From Candidatus Magnetobacterium casense (GTDB taxonomy: Bacteria > Nitrospirota > Thermodesulfovibrionia > Thermodesulfovibrionales > Magnetobacteriaceae): a DNA stretch of 48,329 nucleotides. The position numbers were made by a program, and so were the translations under genes. The stretch lies in the NCBI RefSeq assembly GCF_000714715.1, contig NZ_JMFO01000023.1, positions 1 to 48,329 on the forward strand, in the 5' to 3' direction. Each line of letters begins with the position of its first letter. Positions within the stretch are counted from its first letter, which is position 1. A model generated the notes under the pieces. It was not told the origin of the DNA and did no database searches. It saw only the letters and a list, made by a program, of their open reading frames with translations. Shown here piece by piece: positions 23,315-31,964 of the stretch.

Positions 23315-23689
23315 ATGACAAAAAAACTCCTCATTGGCAAATACGGCGAGTGGGTTGCCATGTGCTACCTTAAAGAACTCGGATACACTATCGTAGAGAA
23401 AAATTACAGAAATGACGCCGGCGAAATTGACCTCATAGCAAAAGATGGCCAAACAGTGGTGTTTGTAGAGGTAAAGACCAGAATGAGCGACACCTTTGGA
23501 CAACCGGTTGAGGCCATTACCTTCAGGAAACGTAAGAAGATATTAAACACGGCACTGTTGTACATGCAGGGAATATCCCCTGAACCGTCGGTAAGGTTCG
23601 ATGTAATCAGCGTAAAACTCACACACAACCAACATTCGCCAATCTATCGCAAAAGCCTGCAACACATAAAGGATGCCTTTGAACTCTGA
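23315..23689 (+). CDS. YraN/UPF0102 family protein
   Basis: A 124-residue protein of the YraN family, which has a restriction-endonuclease-like fold. The diagnostic parts are GKYGEWVAMCYLKELGYTIVEKNYR, then NDAGEIDLIAKDG with the acidic pair, then VVFVEVKTR with the E-x-K motif. The catalytic-type residues D, E and K are all present. The cellular role is not settled. Three in-frame starts exist (GTG 23294, ATG 23309, ATG 23315); the last gives the usual short N terminus. The palindromic repeat at 23742 follows and may end transcription. Confidence 0.88.
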   Translation: MTKKLLIGKYGEWVAMCYLKELGYTIVEKNYRNDAGEIDLIAKDGQTVVFVEVKTRMSDTFGQPVEAITFRKRKKILNTALLYMQGISPEPSVRFDVISVKLTHNQHSPIYRKSLQHIKDAFEL

Positions 23690-23741
23690 TTGTCTGTCAT
23701 AAGTATCTGCCCATAATTAATTTTATACATAAAGAAGTACG

Positions 23742-23910
23742 TAAAGAAGAAAGAAATGGGCGACTCCGCTTCTTTTTCGCTCCAGGTCGCACCTGGCCCC
23801 TTCAGACCCCCCCGCAAGGAGAGGGGCGAGGCGCAATCTTGTCGCAAGCGGGTCGCACCCGCCCCGGCCGGAAAAAAGTCCCCTTGACCCCATAATACTC
23901 AATCCTAATG
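23742..23910 (+). repeat. GC-rich palindromic intergenic repeat, copy 2 (longest)
   Basis: It starts with AGAAGAAAGAAATGGGCGAC and continues through CTCCGCTTCTTTTTCGCTCC, paired palindromes around CCAGGTCGCACCTGG and GCGGGTCGCACCCGC, and the common tail GTCCCCTTGACCCCATAATAC. It fills the gap between two convergent genes (yraN and the prenyltransferase) and is positioned to act as a bidirectional terminator. Confidence 0.7.
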
Positions 23911-23930
23911 TGTGAAGCTCTCGGCTGTCT

Positions 23931-24803
23931 TCACACGAAATAGTTGTACCTCAAAAGCGCCACTATTGCCAGCCACAACAGCACGGTGAGTCCGAGCCAT
24001 TTGTCTGATGTCATGGCCTCCGTGGGGTCGCCCTTGCCCTGATGTGCCAGGTGCAGGTAGCGAAACAGTCCAAAGGTGACAATGGGCACGGTGTAGACGA
24101 GATTTTTGGACTGCTCAACCGTGTACAACGCATACGATATCAGTGATGCTGCGGAGGTGATCACCAGGACGTCATGGAGGAGTTCGGGCGGGAAATCGTC
24201 CATGCTGCTGCGGTGCCTCTTTGCCAGGGCGCTCAGGAGGGCGGCCTCGGATATACGCTTGCCCGTTGCAAGCATCAGAGAGACCATGAGCATCGACACC
24301 AGAAGCCATTCCGATACCACGATCCCAAAGGCCTCCCCGCCGGCTATCACGCGGATGACAAACCCCATCGCCACAATAAACACATCTACAAGGGCAACCC
24401 CCTTCAGATACAGGCAGTACGCTATCTGGACAACTGCATAGACTATCACGCAGGAAAAAAACCCCACGTTTATCCTGTATGCCAGCATCAGCGCCACCCC
24501 TAGCAACACACCCCACAGGATTAACGCCTCCCGTATACCAACCAATCCAGCCGCAATGGGCCGCATGGCCTTGTCCGGATGCAGAAGGTCCCTCTTTCTG
24601 TCTATGATGTCGTTGATGATATATGTGGCACTGGCAGCCATAGAGAACGCAATGACGGACCCTGCGGCCATGCCAACCCTGTCAAGACGAAACAATCCGG
24701 CACCAAAAAACGGCGCTGCAAGCACAAAGAGGTTCTTTAACCAGTGCCGCGGACGTAGCAACCTGATGTGGTTTTTATAGCGCATTTCGATAGCGGGCAA
24801 CAT
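23931..24803 (-). CDS. UbiA-family prenyltransferase, decaprenyl-phosphate phosphoribosyltransferase-like
   Basis: A 290-residue integral membrane enzyme with about eight or nine helices. The N terminus LLRPRHWLKNLFVLAAPFF and the first aspartate-rich motif NDIIDRKRDLLHPDKAMRPIA (about 62-82) match the subgroup that transfers phosphoribose from PRPP to polyprenyl phosphate, the entry point to arabinan-type or related sugar donors. The second motif region (GKRISE with an adjacent cytoplasmic loop) is also typical. In Gram-negative bacteria the product's use is not well known. It is a single-gene unit beside the FHA-cyclase gene, from which it is 51 bp downstream in the same direction. Confidence 0.8.
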   Translation of the reverse strand: MLPAIEMRYKNHIRLLRPRHWLKNLFVLAAPFFGAGLFRLDRVGMAAGSVIAFSMAASATYIINDIIDRKRDLLHPDKAMRPIAAGLVGIREALILWGVLLGVALMLAYRINVGFFSCVIVYAVVQIAYCLYLKGVALVDVFIVAMGFVIRVIAGGEAFGIVVSEWLLVSMLMVSLMLATGKRISEAALLSALAKRHRSSMDDFPPELLHDVLVITSAASLISYALYTVEQSKNLVYTVPIVTFGLFRYLHLAHQGKGDPTEAMTSDKWLGLTVLLWLAIVALLRYNYFV

Positions 24804-24854
24804 CCCCTTGGGTTTTCCCTGATTTGCCGGTTGCGGTGTATTTCAACCGGCATG

Positions 24855-26345
24855 CTATGACTTCTTTAAACCGATCACCTTGTAGATGTCCATGTCTTTT
24901 TCACCTTTTGGGGTCTTTATTCTTCCGATGAAGGCGGAGTCGATCTTGTCTTTGCTCTGCTCATATGTCAGTTTGCCGATAAATATCCCACCTGGCTGTG
25001 CCAACGATTCAAGTCTTGCGGCAACGTTTACGGCCTCCCCTAGTACCGTGTACTCCATCCTGTGCGGGGAACCCATGTAGCCGGTAACCACCTCGCCAGT
25101 GTTTATGCCGATCCGTATGTCAAACTGCAGTCTCTTGTCAAGGCCGGACTTAAAGACCTTCAGCTTATTCTGCATCTCAATGGCCGCAAGTACCGCATTG
25201 CAGGCATGATGCTTGTACGGAAGTGGCGCCCCAAAAACGGCCATAACAGCATCCCCTACGTATTTATCCAGCGTGCCTTCGTACCGGAAGACTATTGCCG
25301 TCATGATCTCAAAGTAGTCGTTGAGGAGTCTGGCTATTTCGTGCGGGTCAAGGCGCTCCGACATGGCGGTAAACCCCTTTATATCCGAAAACAGGATCGA
25401 GGCGTCGAGCTTTTCCGCATCAAAGGATATACGCCCCTTCTTTCTGCTGTCTTCGGTTACCTTTGCCACAACGCCGGGGGAGAGGAAGCGTTCCAGGTTA
25501 CTCTTGATCACAGCCTCTTCACGTATCTTTTCGTACAGGGATATGCGCTCTATACCGGATGACACGTTGTTTGCGACAGAGGTGAGCAAGGTCAGGTCAT
25601 TTTCGCTGAACTGCTCAAACCGGCTGTCCTCAAGATATATGACGCCAATAGGTACATTGTTTCCTGTAATGGGCGCACATATGATTGCCTTAACGTCGCG
25701 GGAGGCCGTCCGTGTTGAATAATCGTCCCTGGAATCAGTGCTTACTGCCTGATTTGTATCCAATACCCTCTGTACAAGGCTCCGGCTGTAAGTATTGTCA
25801 CTACCTCGGCAGGCACGACAACGCAAACCACCGCCACTATCAGAGATAAGCAGCAGACACTTTTCTGCCTTTATGGTCAACAGCAGCATGTCCATTACAT
25901 ACTGATAGAACTCGCTCAGATTGGTGACCTTTGTCAGTTTTTCGCTTATCTGGTGGATCACAAGATAATTGAGATCAACAGTCTTGGACAACTCAAGCTC
26001 CTCAAACACCTGGGTGTGTGCAATGGGGTCAGGCTCCCTGGCTTGCTCCTCCTCAAACAAGATTGTGCTCAACCCTATGCTTATCACGTCACCGTCTTTG
26101 AGGTGCACTCGTTTGACCTCCTGGTCGTTGACGTAGGTGTGGTTTTTGCTCCTGAGGTCCTCTATATAGTACCGGTCGTTTTTCCTGGATATCCTGGCAT
26201 GATGGCGAGATACGGTCTTGTCATCAAGGCTTATGTCGTTATGCGACGTCCCGTCCGTGGAGAACTTCCCGATGGTCATAACATCCTTCACTATTGCTAT
26301 GACCTCGTCCTCTTCCCCTTCTCTCTTGACTCTCAATAAAGGCAT
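24855..26345 (-). CDS. FHA-GAF-class III adenylate/guanylate cyclase
   Basis: A 496-residue soluble signalling protein. Residues about 20-100 form an FHA domain (TIGKFSTDG, SLDDKTVSRHHARISR, LRSKNHTYVND), which reads phosphothreonine. Residues about 130-280 form a GAF sensor (SEKLTKVTNLSEFYQYVM, ICAPITGNNVPIGVIYLE). The class III cyclase domain (about 310-490) has both metal-binding aspartates in ILFSDIKGFT and VGDAVMAVFGAP, and the transition-state Asn/Arg in EAVNVAARLES. It should make cAMP or cGMP; which nucleotide is uncertain. The combination suggests phospho-signal and small-ligand control of cyclic-nucleotide synthesis. Confidence 0.9.
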   Translation of the reverse strand: MPLLRVKREGEEDEVIAIVKDVMTIGKFSTDGTSHNDISLDDKTVSRHHARISRKNDRYYIEDLRSKNHTYVNDQEVKRVHLKDGDVISIGLSTILFEEEQAREPDPIAHTQVFEELELSKTVDLNYLVIHQISEKLTKVTNLSEFYQYVMDMLLLTIKAEKCLLLISDSGGGLRCRACRGSDNTYSRSLVQRVLDTNQAVSTDSRDDYSTRTASRDVKAIICAPITGNNVPIGVIYLEDSRFEQFSENDLTLLTSVANNVSSGIERISLYEKIREEAVIKSNLERFLSPGVVAKVTEDSRKKGRISFDAEKLDASILFSDIKGFTAMSERLDPHEIARLLNDYFEIMTAIVFRYEGTLDKYVGDAVMAVFGAPLPYKHHACNAVLAAIEMQNKLKVFKSGLDKRLQFDIRIGINTGEVVTGYMGSPHRMEYTVLGEAVNVAARLESLAQPGGIFIGKLTYEQSKDKIDSAFIGRIKTPKGEKDMDIYKVIGLKKS

Positions 26346-26529
26346 AATGAATATACTAACATATCACGCAACAACTATGCTATACTGATTGGATTCAAGT
26401 TTTTTCGGGTATCAAAATTGCCTGCATACAAGAAAAAAAGGGGCCAACCCCCTTGACCCCTTTTATACATTCCGTTATCCTGTTAATCCTCTTAATCCGT
26501 TTAATCATGGTTCAGACAATCCCCTAAGC

Positions 26530-26826
26530 TCAGTGTCCAGGGAATTCCTTTTGCAGTTCAGCGTTGAGCTTAAGCATGTCCTTTAGGTTATCCCCTGTGA
26601 GGTCCCAACTGTATTCGCCCTTGAAGTTTCGTTTTAGCTTTATGTGTACAGGTTTTTTCGGGGGCAAATTAGAGATGCTCGGGTCTTTTTTGACATCAGG
26701 GGCTGCCTTACCACCTAGAGCGACATCCGTGCATGATATCAGCAGAGGCAGCAATAAGGCAATCAGTATATGTGTCCTGTAAGCTTTCAGACACTTACCT
26801 GTCTTGATAATGTCATCAGGGTTCAT
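26530..26826 (-). CDS. Small putative lipoprotein
   Basis: A 98-residue protein when started at ATG 26826; further starts upstream to 26847 are open. A basic N terminus, a hydrophobic core (THILIALLLPLLIS) and a cysteine form a lipobox LLISC, so export and lipidation are likely. The mature part is a short, charged region with PPKKPVHIKLKRNFKGEYSWDLTG and ends in KEFPGH. No family is recognised. It is a lone gene. The 26347-26529 gap after it has part of the palindromic repeat tail (CCCCCTTGACCCC at 26448-26460). Confidence 0.6.
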   Translation of the reverse strand: MNPDDIIKTGKCLKAYRTHILIALLLPLLISCTDVALGGKAAPDVKKDPSISNLPPKKPVHIKLKRNFKGEYSWDLTGDNLKDMLKLNAELQKEFPGH

Positions 26827-26938
26827 GAAAATTATCATACTAATCAATACCTTACCATACTACCAATGTAAATGTCTATAGCATCAAACTCACGTCCACA
26901 GCTTTCACCACTGAAACTCACTTGATTGTGGTACCTGT

Positions 26939-26973
26939 GTTCAAAAAGCTCATTCTATGACCTTTGAAAATAT
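26939..26973. repeat. 35-bp dispersed repeat, copy B
   Basis: Matches 19417-19451 with four mismatches. It lies in a 570-bp gap (26848-27419) that otherwise holds the two relics described below. Confidence 0.4.
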
Positions 26974-27000
26974 GGTTCCTTCTTACTTCATGTGGGTAAC

Positions 27001-27186
27001 TCAACTTAAGGTTAGCGACCAACCGGAGCGGGTAGTATAATCTACCGCATTGTTATTTATAGGCTTTCCCTCGAAGACATTGGAGACTATAGGCAACATG
27101 ACAAGGCTTACCATTTCTCCTTCCCTACTGCCCATACATGGGGTTGTTGATTCTACCCACTCAAAATCTGCAAGAGCCTGGTTTTC
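27001..27186 (-). pseudogene. Protein-like open remnant, unidentified
   Basis: In the minus-strand frame ending with TGA at 27001-27003, about 60 residues read convincingly as protein (DFEWVESTTPCMGSREGEMV, SLVMLPIVSNVFEGKPI, TTRSGWSLTLS). No start codon precedes them; the frame overlaps the end of the Uma2 relic in another frame. I take it as the tail of a gene whose front was deleted at the junction with the Uma2 fragment. I do not recognise the family. Confidence 0.25.
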
Positions 27187-27311
27187 TTTATGTGTTGGCT
27201 TGTTATATCATTCAATTTCCAGCTAATGCTCTGATGTTTCCCAAACGGACTAGGCCCCATCACCTCCACTCCATTAATTATTTCGGTCAAGTCAAAGTCT
27301 CCCCCTAACAT
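27153..27311 (-). pseudogene. Uma2-family gene fragment (N-terminal part)
   Basis: The first about 50 residues (GGDFDLTEIINGVEVMGPSPFGKHQ) are clearly the N terminus of a Uma2/DUF820 protein, close to the intact copy at 31408. After HIKKT the sequence leaves the family and stops; the nuclease core (PDxxF, ExxS) is missing. A relic of a third Uma2 gene. Confidence 0.75.
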
Positions 27312-27419
27312 CTGTGCTTCCAGAATATTATACCACTTGTAATGAAAAAAAGGCAAAGAATTTTTTTATTACAAATGTGGATAAACATTCCTGCCGGCAT
27401 TCTGTTATAATTACGATCA

Positions 27420-27527
27420 ATGATTATGATCACTTTAGAAAACGTATCGAAGCAATATGAGACACAGGATGCCCTGACAAAGGTCTCCTTAGAAAGGTGG
27501 CAGCAGTGGCTAAATACATATTTCTAA
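27420..27527 (+). pseudogene. N-terminal stub of an ABC transporter ATPase upstream of pyrG
   Basis: A 35-codon ORF begins [24 protein letters not shown], the exact style of the first strand of FtsE/ABC-type ATPases ('MI-x-L-x-NVSKxY-x-x-AL-x-x-VSL'). The homology stops before the Walker A motif, where the pyrG start region begins. The ORF then runs out of frame into pyrG and stops. It probably marks a deletion that fused an ABC gene's 5' end, including its promoter, to pyrG. A TATAAT lies at about 27402. Confidence 0.55.
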
Positions 27528-29152
27528 CAGGGGGGGTTGTCTCATCGCTGGGCAAGGGGATAGCGGCTTCAGCCGTGGGGGCGCTCCTTGAGGCAAGGGG
27601 ATTGACTGTTACTCTCCAGAAACTAGACCCCTATATAAACATTGACCCCGGTACGCTGAGTCCGTTTCAACACGGCGAGGTCTTCGTAACCGACGACGGC
27701 ACAGAAACAGACCTCGATCTAGGTCACTACGAACGCTTTACACACGTGCGTGCCACAATCGCAAACAACTTCACAACCGGTAAGATATACTACAACGTCA
27801 TCAAGAAAGAGCGAGAAGGTCTCTACCTCGGACAGACCATCCAGGTGGTTCCGCACATCACCGATGAGATCAAGTCCGTCATAAAGAACGCAGCCGGCGA
27901 CAGGGACATCGTGATCGTGGAGATTGGTGGCACCATCGGAGACATAGAGAGTCTGCCCTTTATGGAGGCTATCCGGCAGATGCCTTACGACGTTGGCAGG
28001 GACAACTGCATGTACCTGCACCTGACCCTTGTGCCCTACATCCAGAGCGCAGGGGAGTTGAAGTCCAAGCCCACTCAGCACAGTGTCAAGGAGCTGCGGG
28101 AGATCGGCATACAGCCTGATGCCCTGTTGTGTCGCTGCGACAGGCCGTTGCCTGCGGATATGAAGCACAAGATCGCACTGCACTGCAACCTCGATGTTGG
28201 TTCCGTGGTGGGTGTGGTGGATGTCGATACCATATATGAGGTGCCGCTGACGCTGCACAACGAGGGGCTGGATGAGCTGATAAACCGTACCCTGCGGTTG
28301 TCATCGCCTGAGCCTATGTTGGAGCGGTGGACGGATGTCGTCCGGCGCATAAAGGGTCCCTCGGGGCAGGTTACCATAGCCCTTGTGGGCAAGTACACCG
28401 AGTACAAGGACGCCTATAAGAGCCTGATCGAGGCGTTGATCCACGGCGGAATTGCAAACGACGTGCGCGTCAATTTCCAGTGGATCGACTCCGAAGAGAT
28501 AGAGGGCACGTTGGGCTACATGGCCCTGTCTGAGGTCGATGGCATACTGGTGCCGGGTGGCTTTGGTCACAGGGGGATCGAGGGCAAGATAACGGCTGTC
28601 AACTACGCTAGGGAAAAGCTGATACCGTACTTTGGCATATGTCTGGGTATGCAGTGTGCCGTCATAGAGTTTGCCAGAGACGTCTGTGGCCTTGACGGGG
28701 CCAACAGCACCGAATTTGACGAACACACCCCCGACCCGGTTATATACCTGATGCAGACTTGGTACGACCACAGACAAAACGCCCTCCAGGAGCGAACCAT
28801 GCAGAGTCAGAAGGGCGGTTCGATGAGGCTTGGGAGTTATCCCTGCGTGCTGAAGTCCGGTTCTTTGAGCCATCAGGCATATGGAGCCGCCGAAATATCC
28901 GAAAGACACCGACATCGCTATGAGTTCAACAACGCCTACAGAGGGAACCTTGAATTAAAAGGCCTGGTCATAAGCGGGGTAAGCCCGGACAAACAGCTTG
29001 TCGAAATCGTGGAACTCCCTCAAACTCAGCATCCTTGGTTTGTTGGCTGTCAGTTTCACCCAGAGTTCAAGTCCAGACCGACAGACCCACACCCGCTGTT
29101 CAGGGCGTTTATTGCCGCAGCTCTCAGGGAGAAGAGGTCTCTGTTTCCGTAG
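27497..29152 (+). CDS. pyrG: CTP synthase
   Basis: A 551-residue enzyme making CTP from UTP, ATP and glutamine. The synthetase domain shows [54 protein letters not shown] in short blocks such as [11 protein letters not shown] and [10 protein letters not shown], and [17 protein letters not shown] [16 protein letters not shown]. The class I glutaminase domain has the nucleophile in [17 protein letters not shown] and the histidine region in FHPEFKSRP. The start is GTG at 27497; a second GTG at 27506 is equally possible. The stop is directly followed by the lptB start, so the two form an operon. Confidence 0.97.
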   Translation: MAAVAKYIFLTGGVVSSLGKGIAASAVGALLEARGLTVTLQKLDPYINIDPGTLSPFQHGEVFVTDDGTETDLDLGHYERFTHVRATIANNFTTGKIYYNVIKKEREGLYLGQTIQVVPHITDEIKSVIKNAAGDRDIVIVEIGGTIGDIESLPFMEAIRQMPYDVGRDNCMYLHLTLVPYIQSAGELKSKPTQHSVKELREIGIQPDALLCRCDRPLPADMKHKIALHCNLDVGSVVGVVDVDTIYEVPLTLHNEGLDELINRTLRLSSPEPMLERWTDVVRRIKGPSGQVTIALVGKYTEYKDAYKSLIEALIHGGIANDVRVNFQWIDSEEIEGTLGYMALSEVDGILVPGGFGHRGIEGKITAVNYAREKLIPYFGICLGMQCAVIEFARDVCGLDGANSTEFDEHTPDPVIYLMQTWYDHRQNALQERTMQSQKGGSMRLGSYPCVLKSGSLSHQAYGAAEISERHRHRYEFNNAYRGNLELKGLVISGVSPDKQLVEIVELPQTQHPWFVGCQFHPEFKSRPTDPHPLFRAFIAAALREKRSLFP

Positions 29153-29875
29153 ATGGACACGATAACGGTCACGGGACTCAAAAAAAGCTACTCTAAAAAG
29201 ACGGTGGTGCAAGACCTCAGCCTGACGCTTAACACCGGGGAAATCGTCGGACTGCTGGGGCCAAATGGCGCCGGTAAGACCACCACCTTCCACATGCTCA
29301 CCGGCATAATCCGCCAGGACCACGGGAGCATCTACCTCAACGACGAAGAGATCGGCAATCAGCCGATGTATCTGCGTGCCAGGAAGGGGATCACGTATCT
29401 GCCGCAGGAGGCCTCAATATTCAGGAAGTTGAGTGTCCGGGATAACATCCGTGCAGTGCTTGAGCTTACGGGTAAGGACAAGGTGCAGCTCAATGACACG
29501 ACTCAGCAGATACTCGATGAGTTTAAGCTCTCACACCTGTCCGCTAGCCATGGCTATACCCTCTCAGGGGGCGAAAGACGCAGAACCGAAATCGCCAGGG
29601 CTATCGCCACAGAGCCGACCTTCATACTCTTTGACGAGCCATTTACAGGGATCGATCCAATTGCTATAATAGAATTAAAAAAAATGCTGCTGTATCTCAA
29701 AGACAGAGGACTCGGTATACTAATCACTGATCACAACGTCCGAGATACCCTTTCCATAACCGACAGGGCCTATATAATAAGCCACGGACGGGTGCTCGAT
29801 GAAGGCACGCCGCAGAAGATTATAAGCAATCACACCGTTAAACAGGCCTACCTGGGAGAAGATTTTACACTATAA
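29153..29875 (+). CDS. lptB: LPS export ABC transporter ATP-binding protein LptB
   Basis: A 240-residue ATPase that powers LPS extraction from the inner membrane with LptF/G/C. Walker A GPNGAGKTT, the LptB-style Q-loop YLPQEASIFRKLSVRDN, the signature LSGGERRRTEIARA, Walker B FILFDEPFTGIDP and the H-loop LITDHNVRDTL are all present. It starts at the base after the pyrG stop. lptC and lptA, which usually precede lptB, are not here; an ABC stub upstream of pyrG hints at rearrangement. Confidence 0.93.
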   Translation: MDTITVTGLKKSYSKKTVVQDLSLTLNTGEIVGLLGPNGAGKTTTFHMLTGIIRQDHGSIYLNDEEIGNQPMYLRARKGITYLPQEASIFRKLSVRDNIRAVLELTGKDKVQLNDTTQQILDEFKLSHLSASHGYTLSGGERRRTEIARAIATEPTFILFDEPFTGIDPIAIIELKKMLLYLKDRGLGILITDHNVRDTLSITDRAYIISHGRVLDEGTPQKIISNHTVKQAYLGEDFTL

Positions 29876-29951
29876 TACCACCGGGAACTGCATTGGAGAC
29901 CAAGCCGTTCTTGCGTGCTTTTTTTTTGTCCGTAGCGCATACGATCAACAT

Positions 29952-30345
29952 GCGTTATAAAGCAGACCGTAAGCCGAGTTCTGTGTTATGCGACCATTCG
30001 TCTGAGGCCAGTGATATTACTATCGGCCTTGTGCGGTTGCTACCCGTTTCACCTTGCCGGCGATTGCCAGCAACAGAGTGGGCACTCTGCGGTGGAGTGA
30101 AACCTATTCAACCTTTCTCCGGACGGGGTTTACCTCTGCCCTGTGTCGCCACAGGGAACAGTAAGCTCTTACCTCACTATTTCACCCTTACCCACGGTGG
30201 AAGTGTGTTTTGTGGGCGGTGTATTTTCTGTGGCACTTTCCCTGGGGTCACCCCCGGTTGTCGTTAACAACCGTCCTGCCCTATGGAGCTCGGACTTTCC
30301 TCCCCTGCGTTGACAAGGGCGGCCGCATGGTCTGCTTTATAACGC
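29952..30345 (-). ncRNA. rnpB: RNase P RNA (bacterial type A)
   Basis: The catalytic RNA for 5' maturation of tRNA. The terminal stem GCGTTATAAAGCAGACC pairs perfectly with its complement at the other end (29952-29968 with 30329-30345). The conserved core GAGGAAAGTCCGAGCTCC lies near the 5' end, and ACAGAACTCGGCTTACGG near the 3' end, both on the minus strand. GGTAAGGGTGAAATAGTG and AGAGCTTACTG fall in the expected middle. The 5' end overlaps the stop region of the zinc-ribbon gene by about 9 bp. Confidence 0.95.
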
Positions 30346-31101
30346 CTGCTGATGTATATGCTCACCCCTTTCGAGTTCTTCCTGTTCCCGCTCTTTGCCG
30401 TCGTCATAGTACATGATCCTACCACACTGGGGGCACGTGATTATACGATCGTTTCTCATCACCTCTACAAACAATTGCGGCGGTATGTTCATGTAACAGC
30501 CAAGACACACCTCCTTGTCTGCCTTGACTACGGCAAGGGAGTTTTTGCGCTGCAACAGATACATGTACTTATCATACACAGGCTTATTCAGGAGTTTTAT
30601 GAGGTCATCACGTTTTTCGGTGAGTGTTTGCAACTCTTTTTCGACAATTTGAACTTCTTTTGTGATGGCAGTGCGTTTTTCTTCAATCTTACCTGTTTCT
30701 ATATTCAACCGCTTTTGGGCACTTTTTAGTGCCTTCTCTATAACATCTGCCCTCTCCATCAGGAGGAGGATTTCGTCCTCTATTGTCCGCTTTTCCCTCT
30801 CTACCTGTTCAACTTCCTTCAGACGAGACTGGTACTCCTTGTTGGTTTTTATGTCGTTTGTTTTTTCCTTGAGCTTTTTTATTCTGTCAACTTTCTCTGC
30901 AACCAGTCGCTCAAACTCGTTGCGCTTCTTTGCCGCTGCATCCAGTTCAGCCTTCAATTTGTCAAAATCGACCTTTGCCTCTTTGTATGATTGGTCAAAG
31001 GTGTTTAGCTCACGAGGTAGATTCTGTGTCCTGGTCTTGAGTCTGAGTATCTCCGTATCGAAAACCTGAATGTCCTTTAGGAGACTGAGCTCCTTTATCA
31101 T
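30337..31101 (-). CDS. Coiled-coil C4 zinc-ribbon protein (DUF164/CT398-like)
   Basis: A 254-residue protein. Residues about 1-185 are a long antiparallel coiled coil rich in K, E and R. Residues 195-235 form a zinc ribbon with CLGCYMNIPP and ITCPQCGRIMYY (C-x2-C...C-x2-C). Homologues (CT398 of Chlamydia, Geobacter members) bind nucleic acids or protein secretion partners, and their function is not settled. The gene runs from a tRNA(CAU) directly into rnpB and overlaps it by about 9 bp, so one transcript may carry all three. The tail after the ribbon is very acidic. Confidence 0.88.
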   Translation of the reverse strand: MIKELSLLKDIQVFDTEILRLKTRTQNLPRELNTFDQSYKEAKVDFDKLKAELDAAAKKRNEFERLVAEKVDRIKKLKEKTNDIKTNKEYQSRLKEVEQVEREKRTIEDEILLLMERADVIEKALKSAQKRLNIETGKIEEKRTAITKEVQIVEKELQTLTEKRDDLIKLLNKPVYDKYMYLLQRKNSLAVVKADKEVCLGCYMNIPPQLFVEVMRNDRIITCPQCGRIMYYDDGKEREQEELERGEHIHQQAL

Positions 31102-31195
31102 ATATCTGCCTCCTGTTTGCCCCCAAATTAATCCTACCCCTTTGCGTTATTTGCACACCCAAACTCGTACTCTTAAAGAAAAAGCATTGAATAAA

Positions 31196-31268
31196 TGGGC
31201 CCACCAGGACTCGAACCTGGGACCAACCGGTTATGAGCCGGTAGCTCTACCAACTGAGCTATGGGCCC
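31196..31268 (-). tRNA. tRNA with anticodon CAU (probably elongator Met)
   Basis: Read on the minus strand, the acceptor stem GGGCCCA pairs with TGGGCCC, the D arm is GCTCAGTTGGTAGAGC, the anticodon stem ACCGG/CCGGT region holds loop CTCATAA with CAT, and the T arm has GGTTCGAGTCC. No CCA is encoded. CAU may also be tRNA-Ile2 if modified to lysidine; the absence of the initiator's C1-A72 mismatch and three G-C pairs speaks against the initiator. Confidence 0.9.
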
Positions 31269-31407
31269 TCACTGCTGCTGCCGACTCCGATGTTCCGGTT
31301 CCGACGCTGCCGCTCTTGCATCTATATAATAACCTCTGCCAGTGCAATAGGTCAAGGGGGTGTAAAAATTTATTTATACTGCCTGAACCGTCTTCCCCTC
31401 TGCCCTG

Positions 31408-31938
31408 CTAAAGCGCACTACCAAAGATTTTACCAATTGCCACCTCAAACCCCTCCAGCACCCTTGACCTTACCGTCCCCTCACCCTCGGCAACGGAAAA
31501 CAATCCGTACCGGCCACCATCAAGCACAAAGACCTCTATACACTCAAGGTCAGCAAACACGAGCCAATACTCCTCAACCCCATAGTGCTCATATACTTCC
31601 TTCTTTGTCACCGTATCCCTTGCAACAGACCCCCTTGACACTACCTCCACGACCAGGTCGGGTACCCCGCGGACCCAGTCTTGCACTATTGACAGGTTCT
31701 CCTTCCTGATAAATACGATATCTGGCTGGAGCCTGTTCATGTCATCTTCAAGTATAACGTCAAGCGGAGAGATGTTAGCCTCTCCGAGGTCTTTTCCTTC
31801 TGCATAATCAGCTATTTTCCGAAACAATCTTGAAACTATATACTGATGACTCCAAAATGGACTAGGCCCCACAACTTCCTCCCCGTTTATTATCTCCGTC
31901 AAATCAAAATCCGGCTCATATAACAATGCACTATTCAT
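31408..31938 (-). CDS. Uma2-family (DUF820) putative endonuclease
   Basis: A 176-residue protein, second intact member of the family in the window. The blocks are FDLTEIINGEEVVGPSPFWSHQ, then SPLDVILEDDMNRLQPDIVFI, then VVEVVSRGSV and YGVEEYWLVFADL. The core nuclease-type residues (D in PDIVF, E in VEVVS) are present. It resembles the copy at 3954, especially in the N-terminal and central blocks. It lies between the tRNA and the chemosensory operon, as an independent insertion. Confidence 0.85.
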   Translation of the reverse strand: MNSALLYEPDFDLTEIINGEEVVGPSPFWSHQYIVSRLFRKIADYAEGKDLGEANISPLDVILEDDMNRLQPDIVFIRKENLSIVQDWVRGVPDLVVEVVSRGSVARDTVTKKEVYEHYGVEEYWLVFADLECIEVFVLDGGRYGLFSVAEGEGTVRSRVLEGFEVAIGKIFGSAL

Positions 31939-31964
31939 CGTACCCTCCCATAGTCCTCCCGTAC

